NCBI GenBank assembly: GCA_937944035.1
Contig: CALDZQ010000358.1
Coordinates: 1-12,472 of the forward strand
From: an uncultured Neomegalonema sp.
GTDB taxonomy: Bacteria > Pseudomonadota > Alphaproteobacteria > Rhodobacterales > Rhodobacteraceae
Length of the DNA stretch: 12,472 nucleotides
Direction of reading: 5' to 3'
Below, one piece after another: positions 1 through 7,449 of the stretch. The translations under genes and the position numbers were made by a program. A model generated the notes under the pieces. That model searched no databases and had not been told where the DNA came from. It saw only the letters and a list, made by a program, of their open reading frames with translations. The first letter of the stretch is position 1; each line of letters starts with the position of its first letter.

Positions 1-1225
1 CGCTCTTTTTGGTCGAGCCACGCACCTGTGTGACCGATTCACACAAGGCGTTCAGCGTGTTGACGGCCTCGTGCCGGGCATTGATCTCCTCGATCATCTG
101 TCCGTTGTTCGATGCCTCGCCGAACAGCGGCGCATCGAAGGGGATCACGAGGTCCACGTCACGTCCGATAATATCGGCCACATCTTTGGCCGCGATTTCC
201 GGACGTTTCGGCATTCCGACCTGGTTGAGAATGATCTTCGGCGGCGCGTCGTTCGGACGGCGCTTCATCAGCAGATCATAGATCCCTTTGAGGTTGCGCA
301 AGCTGGCAAGTTCAGGCGTTGCGACCAGAACGATCTCTTCCATCTGCATGATCGACTGCTGCACCCAAGGGGTCCAGACATGCGGAATATCGAAGATCGC
401 GTAGTCCGTGCCGCCGCGTATCATCTGGATCATCTCGATGACGCTGTTCTCGTCAAATTCCGACTCCACTTCCAGCGAGGAAGGGGCGGCCAGAATGCTC
501 AGATAATCGTCATATTCGATCAGCAGGCGCTGAAGCTTCACGTCATCCAGCTCGTCCATGCTGCCCAGCGCATCCACGATGCTGCGGGTCGGCTCACGGT
601 TGAAGTCAAGACCCGCCGTGCCGAACTGAATATCCATATCGATCAGCATGACCTCTTTCTCTTCACTGCGAGAAAGTTTCCATGCGGCGTTATGGGCCAG
701 CGTACTGGCCCCCGCACCACCCTTTACGCCGACAAAGCCGATGGTCCGCGCGAGCGGGGCCACAGCGGGGTCGGAGAAGACTGTCGAGATCGCCTCGATA
801 ATCTGGATCGGTGCGGCGGGGGAGACGATGTACTCATCGACACCCTGACGTTTCAGCTCGCGGTAAAGGGTCACGTCATTGGACTTGCCGCAGACGATAA
901 CCTTCGTGTCCGGGTCGCAGACTTCGGCCAACCCTTCAAGCTCGTCAAAAACCTCCAGCCCGGTTTCGTCGGTTTCGACGATCAACAGGTGGGGCGTGGC
1001 GGAGTCCGCGTACATTTCGATCGCGCGCTTGATCCCGCCCATCGCAACCGCGATGGAGGTGCGGGCCATGCGGCGGTCATAGGCGGATTCCTGAACGGCG
1101 GTCGCCATCTCGGACGTGGTGCAGAAAGACTCGATGTCGATCCGGGGAATAAGGGCGTCAACCGGACCACCAAACCCCTGCTCGTCGAATTCGGCGTCTC
1201 TCGCGGTATTATGTGCAGAGGACAT
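1..1225 (-). CDS. cpaE: CpaE/TadZ-like pilus assembly ATPase-fold protein (3' end outside window)
   Basis: I read this by reverse-complementing; 408 codons are present and the frame is still open at the left edge. CpaE/TadZ proteins place the Tad pilus machine at its site in the cell, usually a pole. They have an N-terminal receiver-like domain and a C-terminal ParA/MinD-type ATPase domain. Here residues about 55-150 fit the receiver-like part. The P-loop is GVKGGAGAST (166-175): it keeps the signature lysine K168, but the usual lysine before S/T is alanine (A173), a deviant form typical of this family. LIDMD (194-198) is the A' box and YAIFDIPH (275-282) the Walker B region. The ATG at 1225 has AGGAG about 8 bases upstream. 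The gene lies 24 bases after the cpaD-like gene, and cpaF would be expected next beyond the edge. Identification is from motifs and operon order. Confidence 0.93.
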   Translation of the reverse strand, partial: MSSAHNTARDAEFDEQGFGGPVDALIPRIDIESFCTTSEMATAVQESAYDRRMARTSIAVAMGGIKRAIEMYADSATPHLLIVETDETGLEVFDELEGLAEVCDPDTKVIVCGKSNDVTLYRELKRQGVDEYIVSPAAPIQIIEAISTVFSDPAVAPLARTIGFVGVKGGAGASTLAHNAAWKLSRSEEKEVMLIDMDIQFGTAGLDFNREPTRSIVDALGSMDELDDVKLQRLLIEYDDYLSILAAPSSLEVESEFDENSVIEMIQMIRGGTDYAIFDIPHVWTPWVQQSIMQMEEIVLVATPELASLRNLKGIYDLLMKRRPNDAPPKIILNQVGMPKRPEIAAKDVADIIGRDVDLVIPFDAPLFGEASNNGQMIEEINARHEAVNTLNALCESVTQVRGSTKKS

Positions 1226-1249
1226 TCGTTTGCTCCTTGGACTTGGCGG

Positions 1250-1627
1250 TTATTGGATCAGGCCTTGCGTACCGCGTGCGGTCGGCGCCGTGCTGGTGTT
1301 CTGACCTTCACGATACGCTTCGAGGACACGGTCGCGGGCCACTTGATCCGCCGGCGTAATCGCGCGCGGACGTTGCAGATCGGCAGGGTCCGACACCATG
1401 ACGGTCAGGTTGCTCTGGTGCGAGCAGCCGAAACCGGGCGTGGCGGCGTTCTGGGTGTTCAGACGAACATCCGGAACCTGGATGTTGCCGCAATCGTAAA
1501 CACTGCCGAGCGCGTATTGATCCCAGGGATCGTAAAACACGTTTTCCTGTGGCGGTGCGCAGCCCTGCAAGATCGTGAGGGCAGACAGTACCGCAGCGGT
1601 ACGGATGGTTGAGCTTGAATATTTCAT
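1250..1627 (-). CDS. cpaD: Short CpaD-like pilus assembly lipoprotein
   Basis: This 125-residue protein has a lipoprotein signal: MKYSSSTIR, a hydrophobic stretch, then LQGC with the candidate lipidated Cys23. The glutamine in the lipobox is unusual but tolerable. The C-terminal half carries the CpaD signature: a Gly-Phe-Gly-Cys element followed by an asparagine, then an M-V-x-D-P-x-D-L-x-x-P-R pattern, and ends in a disordered Ser/Thr/Ala tail. CpaD proteins are outer-membrane lipoproteins that work with the CpaC secretin. Many are near 200 residues, so this one is trimmed to signal plus signature domain. I chose the ATG at 1627 because the longer frame upstream (to 1819) lies inside cpaC and has no signal, whereas 1627 has AGAGGG about 8 bases upstream. 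It starts 13 bases after cpaC stops, within the operon. Confidence 0.82.
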   Translation of the reverse strand: MKYSSSTIRTAAVLSALTILQGCAPPQENVFYDPWDQYALGSVYDCGNIQVPDVRLNTQNAATPGFGCSHQSNLTVMVSDPADLQRPRAITPADQVARDRVLEAYREGQNTSTAPTARGTQGLIQ

Positions 1628-1640
1628 CTCTGTTGCCCTC

Positions 1641-3974
1641 TTATTGCATGATGAAGCCGAAGGGAGCCTGAAGCGCCTTGCGGGCGCTCGCGATATCCTG
1701 GTCCCCTGCGCCATAGACCTTGTGCAGGCGGCCCAGCAGGAAGAAGTCAAAGTCGCTGGCCGGTGCGAAACCGTCCGTAGGCAAGCGGAAATCTTTCTCT
1801 TGACCCGGCTTGACCACATACGGGGTCACAAGGATCACGAGTTCAGTTTCCTGTTTCTGATAATCGCTTGACGAGAACAGCTGACCGATCACAGGGACGT
1901 TCTTGAGGCCCGGCAGGCCGTTATGCGCATTCGCATCCCGTTGCAGCAGCATCCCGGCGATGGACATCGTCCCGCCTGACGGCAGTTCGACGGTCGTGTT
2001 CGCACGGCGGACCGAGATGCCGGGGATCGAGATATTACCTGCGGAAAGCGCACCTTCCGTGGTCAATTCGCTGATCTCAGTGGCAACGGTCAGGCTGATG
2101 CGGCCATCGCCGACAACAACCGGCGTGAACTCAAGCGCCACACCGAAGTCGCGGAACGTAAAGCCGATATTGCCGTCTTCAACGGAGGTCGGATAAGGGA
2201 ACTGACCGCCTGCGAGGAAGCTGGCCGTCTCGCCCGATACCGCCGTTAGCGTCGGTTCAGCCAAAACGCGCATCACGTTGTGACGCTCGAATGCCCGGAC
2301 CAGAGCGCCGAAGTTTGCATCCTGGAACGACCCGGCAATGTTCGCCGCCACGCCACCAAGGGCCGCACCGTTGACGCCGAAAGAGTTGGTGATGCTGCCA
2401 AAGTTGGTCAGATTGCTTGCCAATCCGCCCGTTGCGGCAGAGATCGCGGCATCAGAGGCGAGGTTGAAGTCAACACCGAACTGCTTGATGACACTGCGGC
2501 GCATCTCGGCAATACGGACCTTGACCAGCACCTGATCGTCGCTGGATGTCGTCAGGCGATCAACGAACTGAATGTCGTCAGCCGATGCCTGAACACCCGC
2601 GCTTATCATTGCCGAATAAAGGTAACGGCGGATAAAGTCGCGGATCGCTTGCGCTTCTGCCGGACCGCCGGTCGCACCCTTGACAATCACTTCGCCGAGG
2701 ACCGTTTCGATCTCGACATTCGTATTCGGGAACGTGCGGGCAAGCGCCGTGCGCAGGGGCCGCAGGTCATACCGGACACCGACTTCGAGGTTCAGGATCT
2801 GCTTGCCGGAATCATCGAAGAAGTTGATGTTCGTTTGACCGACTTTAAGGCCGATAAGCACGACCTGTTTCGCCGTGCGCAGGATTGCACGAACCGAAGT
2901 CGGGTCCGCGACAACGATGTCATGCGCTTCGACAGGCAAATCGATGATCGTGGATTTGGCAACGAACAGGTCCGTCGACTGGCTCGATGGCCCTTCACCG
3001 CTTCGTTTGATCGTTGACTGACCATAAGAGCCGTCACCGCGATTGGCAAAGTCACGTCCCGACATCAGTGCCGGAGCGGGATCAAGGCTCGCGAAACGAT
3101 CTATTGGTTGCGCGTAATCGAGTGCGGTCGCTGCGGGTGCTGTGAACGTCTCCGTCGGCATCTGCGCTGCATCAATGGTGGCATAGCTTTGATCGGTGTA
3201 GCTGTAAGACGGCATCGGCGCCGCCTCGACATAAGGCGCGGCCATCGGCGCGGGTTCGCTGACAACCGAATAGGTCTGCTCGGCCATTACCGGCGCCGGA
3301 GCATACATCGGCGCGGCAGGCTCGACATAGCTGTCGAAGCCGGAGGTCGTGATTTCCTGAACGGTATTGTCGTCCGTGACCACGTATTCATATGTCTCGG
3401 ATGCGGTCTGCGTATGGGCCACAGGTGCAGGTGCATAGGATGGCATCGAATTGAACGACGGCTGCACCATCATCGGCTGTGAAACAGGTTCCGACGTGTA
3501 CGAATACGCACCTGCGGATGCATCAACCGTCACATCCTCAAGCATCACCTCGTCAAGCGACGGGGCGCTCATCTCGGTATAGCCGGTGTCAGACACGGGC
3601 ATCATCGCGTCACCGGAAGGCGCGAAGGCACTCTGCAACGCGTCGAGGGTGATCCCGCTTTGGTTTTGCGGCGCGGGCGTATCGAAAAGCGTCGGTGCAA
3701 TCGGCGCGGTAACTGACGGCGCAGGGGCGCTTACCGATTGCGGGGCGGTGAATTCAACGGATGTGGTATCCGAAGCGTCACGATACTGAACCGATCCGTC
3801 CGCACCGACGAAATACCCTGCCGGAGCCGATTGGCCCGCCGAGGTAATCGAGACGCCAGACCCTTGTGGGATCAACTCAACCGGCGCACTCAGGCCCGCG
3901 TTATCCGCGAAAGAGGGCAAAGCGATGCCCAGCGCTGTAAGAGCGGCGGCTGTGACAAAGATAGGTTTGCGCAT
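1641..3974 (-). CDS. cpaC: CpaC/RcpA Tad-pilus secretin with long N-terminal linker
   Basis: This is the outer-membrane channel through which the Flp pilus leaves the cell. From the chosen start it has 777 residues. It opens with a Sec signal peptide (MRKPIFVTAAALTALG, cleavage expected after SFA near 23). A long Ala/Pro/Met/Tyr-rich segment follows (about 80-325), with YAPAPV at 180-185 and 224-229. The pilus N-terminal domain is at about 330-400, a BON-like domain at about 403-448, and the secretin core at about 567-723, beginning near VLAEPTLTAVSG and ending at VTPYVVKP. Caulobacter-type CpaC is roughly 550 residues, so the extra length is the linker. An alternative ATG at 4034 overlaps the cpaB stop as ATGA and has GAGG 7 bases upstream. 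I prefer 3974 because GGAG lies 8 bases upstream and the signal peptide starts exactly there. The first 20 codons of the longer form look non-coding, with AGA codons and no homology. Confidence 0.95.
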   Translation of the reverse strand: MRKPIFVTAAALTALGIALPSFADNAGLSAPVELIPQGSGVSITSAGQSAPAGYFVGADGSVQYRDASDTTSVEFTAPQSVSAPAPSVTAPIAPTLFDTPAPQNQSGITLDALQSAFAPSGDAMMPVSDTGYTEMSAPSLDEVMLEDVTVDASAGAYSYTSEPVSQPMMVQPSFNSMPSYAPAPVAHTQTASETYEYVVTDDNTVQEITTSGFDSYVEPAAPMYAPAPVMAEQTYSVVSEPAPMAAPYVEAAPMPSYSYTDQSYATIDAAQMPTETFTAPAATALDYAQPIDRFASLDPAPALMSGRDFANRGDGSYGQSTIKRSGEGPSSQSTDLFVAKSTIIDLPVEAHDIVVADPTSVRAILRTAKQVVLIGLKVGQTNINFFDDSGKQILNLEVGVRYDLRPLRTALARTFPNTNVEIETVLGEVIVKGATGGPAEAQAIRDFIRRYLYSAMISAGVQASADDIQFVDRLTTSSDDQVLVKVRIAEMRRSVIKQFGVDFNLASDAAISAATGGLASNLTNFGSITNSFGVNGAALGGVAANIAGSFQDANFGALVRAFERHNVMRVLAEPTLTAVSGETASFLAGGQFPYPTSVEDGNIGFTFRDFGVALEFTPVVVGDGRISLTVATEISELTTEGALSAGNISIPGISVRRANTTVELPSGGTMSIAGMLLQRDANAHNGLPGLKNVPVIGQLFSSSDYQKQETELVILVTPYVVKPGQEKDFRLPTDGFAPASDFDFFLLGRLHKVYGAGDQDIASARKALQAPFGFIMQ

Positions 3975-4030
3975 TTTTCTCTCTCCCGGAACGAGCGACG
4001 ACGCGCGGTTGGTTTTTCTGCTCATGGTCA

Positions 4031-5161
4031 TCATTTCGCTACCTCGGTGTTCTCATCCGTCGGGATCGTTGTGACTTTGATGGCTGCACCGTTGCGCACC
4101 AGCACGACCGCGTTTTCCTTTTTCTGGACAGTTGAAACCGTCTGTCCTTGAGCCGCTTTTGCGGCTTCAGCGGCGAGGCGGGCGCGTTCTGCGTCTTTCG
4201 CCTGTTGCTCTTCAATTTCGAGTTGTTTGCGCGCTTCTTCCGCACGTACCGCAAGTTCGCGCTGATATTCCTCAGCCTGAACGCGCAGCTTCTTGGCCGC
4301 TTCGACTTTTTGGCGGGCGATCGCTTGCAGATCGAGGACGGTCACGGGCAGAACCTTGTCGATGTCCTCGCCGTACTCCTCGACCATCTCCGCAAAACTA
4401 CGCAGGCTGAGGGTCAAAAATCCGCGCTCCTGTTTCGCGATCTGACGGGTCAGCGTAATCAGCTCGACCTGATCGGGCTTGAGTTCAATCGTCGCCGTAT
4501 TACCGACTGCGGTTGTGGAGTCGCTTTCATCCGAAAGGCGCTGGTCGATTGCCAGAACGCGGACCGTTTCCATGACTGTTTCAGTCTGATTGTGCGTGAT
4601 GACACGGTCGATCTCACCCGTTTTAGGGTCCAATTCCTCGATGCTGATCTGACGGGTCAGCAGCAGGTCGACAAAATCGCCCGGCAGGATGAACCCGCCC
4701 GCACCGGTAATATCCGAGATCGGAACAGCGACCGCGCGCATCCCGTTACGCAGCAGCGATGCCATGACGCCCGCGCCTTGCAGATCGATCACTTTTTCGG
4801 TTGTCAGCGGCTCACCCGCGCGCATCGCAAGACGGGTCGCAGCGCCTTCGAGATTGGCGATGGCGTCTTTGTCTTCGTTTTTCACGTAGAAATACGGAGA
4901 CGTGCTGTCCGCAGGCCATGACTGCCACTTCATATCCTCAAGGCCCAGCTTGCGGCCGATATTGAGGTCATTCGCAGCGACAAGGACATCCACCGTCTGC
5001 GGGATTTCAATTTCGGGCTGTATTGCAACCGGGGCTGCTACCTGCTGTGTGACCTGCGCTGTTGCGGCAGCGCGGCTTTCGATCGCACCGCGCATCATCC
5101 ACATTGCAGCCATAGCCGCCACAGAGGCGCAGGCCAGGATCATAACTCTCACGCCGCGCAT
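4031..5161 (-). CDS. cpaB: CpaB/RcpC Tad-pilus assembly protein with coiled-coil insert
   Basis: First gene of the pilus operon visible here; 376 residues. A membrane-targeting N-terminus (hydrophobic 5-24) leads into a SAF domain (about 56-127, from VDVLVAANDLNIGRKL to MRAGEPLT). The RcpC C-terminal domain follows, with GMRAVAVPISD (140-150) and LPGDFVDLLLT (159-169). CpaB/RcpC proteins sit in the periplasm or at the outer membrane and help gate the secretin. Residues about 280-338 are an Ala/Glu/Lys/Arg/Gln-rich run that should form a long helix or coiled coil. It precedes a short terminal element, AVVLVRNGAAIKV, resembling the usual CpaB end. Typical family members are shorter (about 260-300 residues), so the helix looks inserted. 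The ATG at 5161 has AAGGAG with a 7-base spacer. The stop overlaps a possible upstream cpaC start (ATGA), implying co-translation. Confidence 0.94.
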   Translation of the reverse strand: MRGVRVMILACASVAAMAAMWMMRGAIESRAAATAQVTQQVAAPVAIQPEIEIPQTVDVLVAANDLNIGRKLGLEDMKWQSWPADSTSPYFYVKNEDKDAIANLEGAATRLAMRAGEPLTTEKVIDLQGAGVMASLLRNGMRAVAVPISDITGAGGFILPGDFVDLLLTRQISIEELDPKTGEIDRVITHNQTETVMETVRVLAIDQRLSDESDSTTAVGNTATIELKPDQVELITLTRQIAKQERGFLTLSLRSFAEMVEEYGEDIDKVLPVTVLDLQAIARQKVEAAKKLRVQAEEYQRELAVRAEEARKQLEIEEQQAKDAERARLAAEAAKAAQGQTVSTVQKKENAVVLVRNGAAIKVTTIPTDENTEVAK

Positions 5162-5528
5162 CGCGATTCTCCTTCAAAATTTTGCTGACCCGATCTTACG
5201 AAAGGGATGTTAGAAAAGTGCGAACGCCGTTGATCCAACGTGTTACACATTCTGTTAAGGTATTGGTTTTGCTTTGCTCTGGCCGTCGGTGCTTGACGCG
5301 TACCATTGACAGCGCTGGACGTATGGCGTCCGGGACCGGTGTCGGGTCGAATTCTCTTATTAGGTATCATAGGCCGCTCTAACCGATATGGTTCAGGTTG
5401 AGTGGCAGGGTAAACGGGTTAGCTTAATAAACAGCGAAATCGGAGGTATGTTGAGACGGATGATTCAAATTTTGGCCTAAATTGCTGTTCACAATAGCGT
5501 AAATGGTATCTTGTAATTGAGTGTGCGC

Positions 5529-5544
5529 TTAAACTCTGTTAACC
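5529..5544 (+). promoter_or_regulatory. CtrA-like half-site pair (weak)
   Basis: The bases read TTAA, then six bases ACTCTG, then TTAACC. The CtrA cell-cycle regulator of alphaproteobacteria binds TTAA-N7-TTAA(C), so the spacing is one base short. CtrA controls pilus genes in Caulobacter and motility or attachment genes in Rhodobacterales, which makes the location sensible, but the match is imperfect and unproven. Confidence 0.25.
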
Positions 5545-5600
5545 AAGTTCCGATAACAACACGGAAGACGGGAGCGTGCGGTGGTGCGTGAGCCGGAACC

Positions 5601-5637
5601 GGATTTAGATTTGTGGCCCGGATTTTAGATTTGTGGC
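5601..5637 (+). repeat. Tandem near-identical 17/18-base repeat upstream of ialB
   Basis: GGATTTAGATTTGTGGC at 5601-5617 is followed after two bases by GGATTTTAGATTTGTGGC at 5620-5637. The copies differ only by one extra T. The second ends 24 bases before the ialB-like ATG, so the pair lies in the expected promoter or leader region. It may be a slippage duplication or a paired regulator site. Confidence 0.75.
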
Positions 5638-5661
5638 AAAGAGCAGCCTAGGAGATCAAGA

Positions 5662-6177
5662 ATGAACCGCATGATGCAATGCGTAACAGGCCTCGCACTG
5701 GTTTGTGCGGCGGGGCTGAGCAGCGCCGCTTCTGCACAGGAACAGGTTCGCCTTGGCGCGTTCAAATACTGGAGCGCGTTTACGACCGAGCGACCCGAAG
5801 GCAAAATCTGCTGGGCCGCAACCGCGCCCGTAGACGCCGATTTCAGCGGTGGAGAGCGTGGAGACGTGTTCCTGCTGGTATCCGTTTATCCGGCCACCGG
5901 GGTCGATAGCGAGATCAGCCTGATTTCAGGCTATGAATACGACGAAACGCGCACGGTTCAGGCCAAAGTCGGCTCCAGCACGTTTTCGTTGTTCGCGGCG
6001 GCTGACGGTGCTTGGCTGGAAACGCGGGCCGAAGAAAAGCAGCTTGTCGCAGCGATGCGCAAGGGCTTGAAAGCCTCCGTTACAGGCTATGCCGCAGGTG
6101 GCGGACGCTCGACGGATAACTTCTCGCTGTTGGGCTTTACCGCCGCGTATAACGCCGCAAAAGCCGCCTGCAAGTAA
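5662..6177 (+). CDS. Invasion-associated locus B (IalB) family secreted protein
   Basis: A 171-residue periplasmic or secreted protein. A signal peptide is clear: a short basic start, hydrophobic core LALVCAAGLSSAA, and cleavage expected after ASA at about 25. The mature part has the IalB-family pattern: an early Trp/Phe region (KYWSAF), ICWAATAPVD around Cys50, a GDVFLLVSVYP strand, the SGYEYD turn (89-94), AWLE, and a K-G-L-K then G-F-x-A-A end with Cys170. The two mature cysteines could pair. Despite the name, from Bartonella, the family is widespread in non-pathogenic alphaproteobacteria and its molecular role is not settled. The ATG has AGGAG about 8 bases upstream. A strong terminator after the gene suggests it is transcribed alone. 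The call rests on remembered family pattern, not a search. Confidence 0.82.
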   Translation: MNRMMQCVTGLALVCAAGLSSAASAQEQVRLGAFKYWSAFTTERPEGKICWAATAPVDADFSGGERGDVFLLVSVYPATGVDSEISLISGYEYDETRTVQAKVGSSTFSLFAAADGAWLETRAEEKQLVAAMRKGLKASVTGYAAGGGRSTDNFSLLGFTAAYNAAKAACK

Positions 6178-6223
6178 GCGTTCGGCGGTTTCGCCACACG
6201 CCGCTTTGAGGTATAGAGATCAC

Positions 6224-6247
6224 AGCCGCCCCTGTCGGGCGGCTTTT
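6224..6247 (+). terminator. Intrinsic terminator after the ialB-like gene
   Basis: A perfect 8-bp stem, AGCCGCCC (6224-6231) with GGGCGGCT (6237-6244), closes a 5-base loop and runs into four T's ending at 6247. It lies 46 bases past the stop and 21 bases before the rlmN start. It should therefore separate the two genes, unless rlmN is partly read through. A weaker hairpin (CGGCG 6183-6187 with CGCCG 6199-6203) precedes it. Confidence 0.82.
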
Positions 6248-6268
6248 GACGTTTGAGGTTAGCCCGCC

Positions 6269-7435
6269 ATGACCGCCGCAGTACAGACCGCCATTACCCC
6301 CGATTTGCTTGCCTTGCCACGCCAGAACACCGGCTTGCCCAGCATTTACGGCCTGACCCGTGAGCAGATGCGCGAGGCGCTGATCGCGCGGGGAATCGCT
6401 GAAAAACAGGCGAAAATGCGGGTCAGCCAGATATGGGCCTGGGTCTATCACTGGGGCGTCACGGATTTTGAGGCGATGACGAACATCGCCAAACCGCTGC
6501 GGGCGATGCTGGCGGCGGAATTCTCCCTCGCGCGGCCTGAGATCGTGACAAAGCAGGTCAGCACCGATGGCACGCGCAAATACCTGCTGCGAATCGAGGG
6601 CGGGCATGAGGTTGAGACGGTCTACATCCCTGAGGAAAATCGCGGGACGCTCTGCGTCAGCTCGCAAGTCGGCTGCACCCTCACATGCTCGTTCTGTCAC
6701 ACCGGAACCCAGCGTTTGGTGCGAAATCTGACGCCATCCGAGATCGTCGGACAGATTCTGGTCGCCCGCGATGACCTCGGCGAATGGCCTGTTCCGGGCG
6801 CGCCGAAAGATGAGACACGCCTTTTGTCTAATCTCGTGCTCATGGGCATGGGCGAGCCGCTTTATAACTTCGACAATGTGCGCGACGCGATGCTGATCGC
6901 GATGGATAACGAGGGAATCAGCCTCTCCCGCCGCCGGATCACGCTCTCCACATCGGGAGTCGTGCCGCTGATCGAGCGGGCGGGCGAAGAAATACGAACA
7001 ATGCTCGCTATTTCTTTGCACGCGACCACCGATGCGGTGCGTGACAGGCTGGTTCCGATTAACAAAAGGTGGAATTTGGAGGAGCTGATGCAAGCATGTC
7101 GCGATTATCCGCGCCTTTCCAACTCCGAACGAATCACATTCGAGTACGTGATGCTCAAAGGCGTCAATGACAGCGACGCGGCGGCGAAGCGCTTGGTCAA
7201 GCTGTTGGAGGGTATTCCCTCGAAAGTGAACCTGATCCCCTTCAACCCGTGGCCGGGCGCGCCGTATGAGCGCTCGGAATGGGACCGGATCGAAGCGTTC
7301 TCCGACATCATCCACCGCGCAGGCTACGCCTCCCCCATCCGCACCCCGCGTGGCGAAGACATCATGGCCGCCTGCGGTCAGCTCAAAAGCGAGAGCGAGC
7401 GGGTGAAGAAGGTACGGGTGAAGGCGGAGGCTTGA
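6269..7435 (+). CDS. rlmN: Dual-specificity 23S rRNA/tRNA adenine-C2 methyltransferase RlmN
   Basis: Radical-SAM enzyme that methylates C2 of A2503 in 23S rRNA and A37 in certain tRNAs. This 388-residue protein is full length. The [4Fe-4S] ligands are the CxxxCxxC motif C136, C140, C143 (CTLTCSFC). C129 in GTLCVSSQ matches the E. coli general-base cysteine C118, and C369 in AACGQL matches the methyl-carrying C355. GMGEP (193-197) is the SAM-binding region, and ITLSTSG (224-230) and LNPINKR-type LVPINKR (261-267) are also typical. Members from alphaproteobacteria carry an N-terminal extension like that seen here (1-25). GAGG lies about 11 bases before the ATG, a little far. The gene ends only 14 bases from the convergent antitoxin gene. 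Confidence 0.98.
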   Translation: MTAAVQTAITPDLLALPRQNTGLPSIYGLTREQMREALIARGIAEKQAKMRVSQIWAWVYHWGVTDFEAMTNIAKPLRAMLAAEFSLARPEIVTKQVSTDGTRKYLLRIEGGHEVETVYIPEENRGTLCVSSQVGCTLTCSFCHTGTQRLVRNLTPSEIVGQILVARDDLGEWPVPGAPKDETRLLSNLVLMGMGEPLYNFDNVRDAMLIAMDNEGISLSRRRITLSTSGVVPLIERAGEEIRTMLAISLHATTDAVRDRLVPINKRWNLEELMQACRDYPRLSNSERITFEYVMLKGVNDSDAAAKRLVKLLEGIPSKVNLIPFNPWPGAPYERSEWDRIEAFSDIIHRAGYASPIRTPRGEDIMAACGQLKSESERVKKVRVKAEA

Positions 7436-7449
7436 TCGAAGGGCGTGTC

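Larger units (their letters stand above)
5162..5661. other. Divergent spacer between cpaB and ialB; no convincing gene
   Basis: Five hundred bases separate the divergent starts of cpaB and the ialB-like gene. The stretch is clearly AT-richer than its flanks. Open frames here (for example 5149-5370 on the minus strand) lack signals, recognisable sequence or good start sites, so I call no gene. It must hold the promoters for both operons, but I cannot fix a -35/-10 pair with confidence. It contains two close TTAA half-sites at 5529-5544 (listed separately) and a tandem repeat at 5601-5637. A tad pilin gene often lies near this point in related clusters, but none is present here. Confidence 0.7.

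Noticed and set aside
166..175. Idea that the CpaE P-loop is mutated and inactive (window residues 166-175 of the protein, around 700-730)
   Set aside because: Replacement of the second P-loop lysine is normal in CpaE/TadZ proteins, so it is a family trait and not damage. The coordinates given are residue numbers.
71..1612. 513-codon open frame on the plus strand
   Set aside because: It lies antisense to cpaE and the cpaD-like gene, has Arg/His/Asp-rich shadow composition, no signals or motifs, and the minus-strand frames have clear family motifs.
2280..3017. 245-codon plus-strand open frame
   Set aside because: Antisense shadow of the cpaC secretin with no recognisable content.
4148..4921. 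257-codon plus-strand open frame
   Set aside because: Antisense shadow of cpaB.
5149..5370. 73-codon minus-strand open frame in the divergent spacer
   Set aside because: It overlaps the cpaB ribosome-binding site and start, and has no own ribosome-binding site or recognisable sequence.
5448..5480. 10-codon leader-peptide-like frame next to GGAGG
   Set aside because: The GGAGG is only one base from the ATG, too close for initiation, and there is no attenuator structure.
6137..7315. 392-codon minus-strand open frame
   Set aside because: Antisense shadow of rlmN, whose radical-SAM cysteines are all intact on the plus strand.
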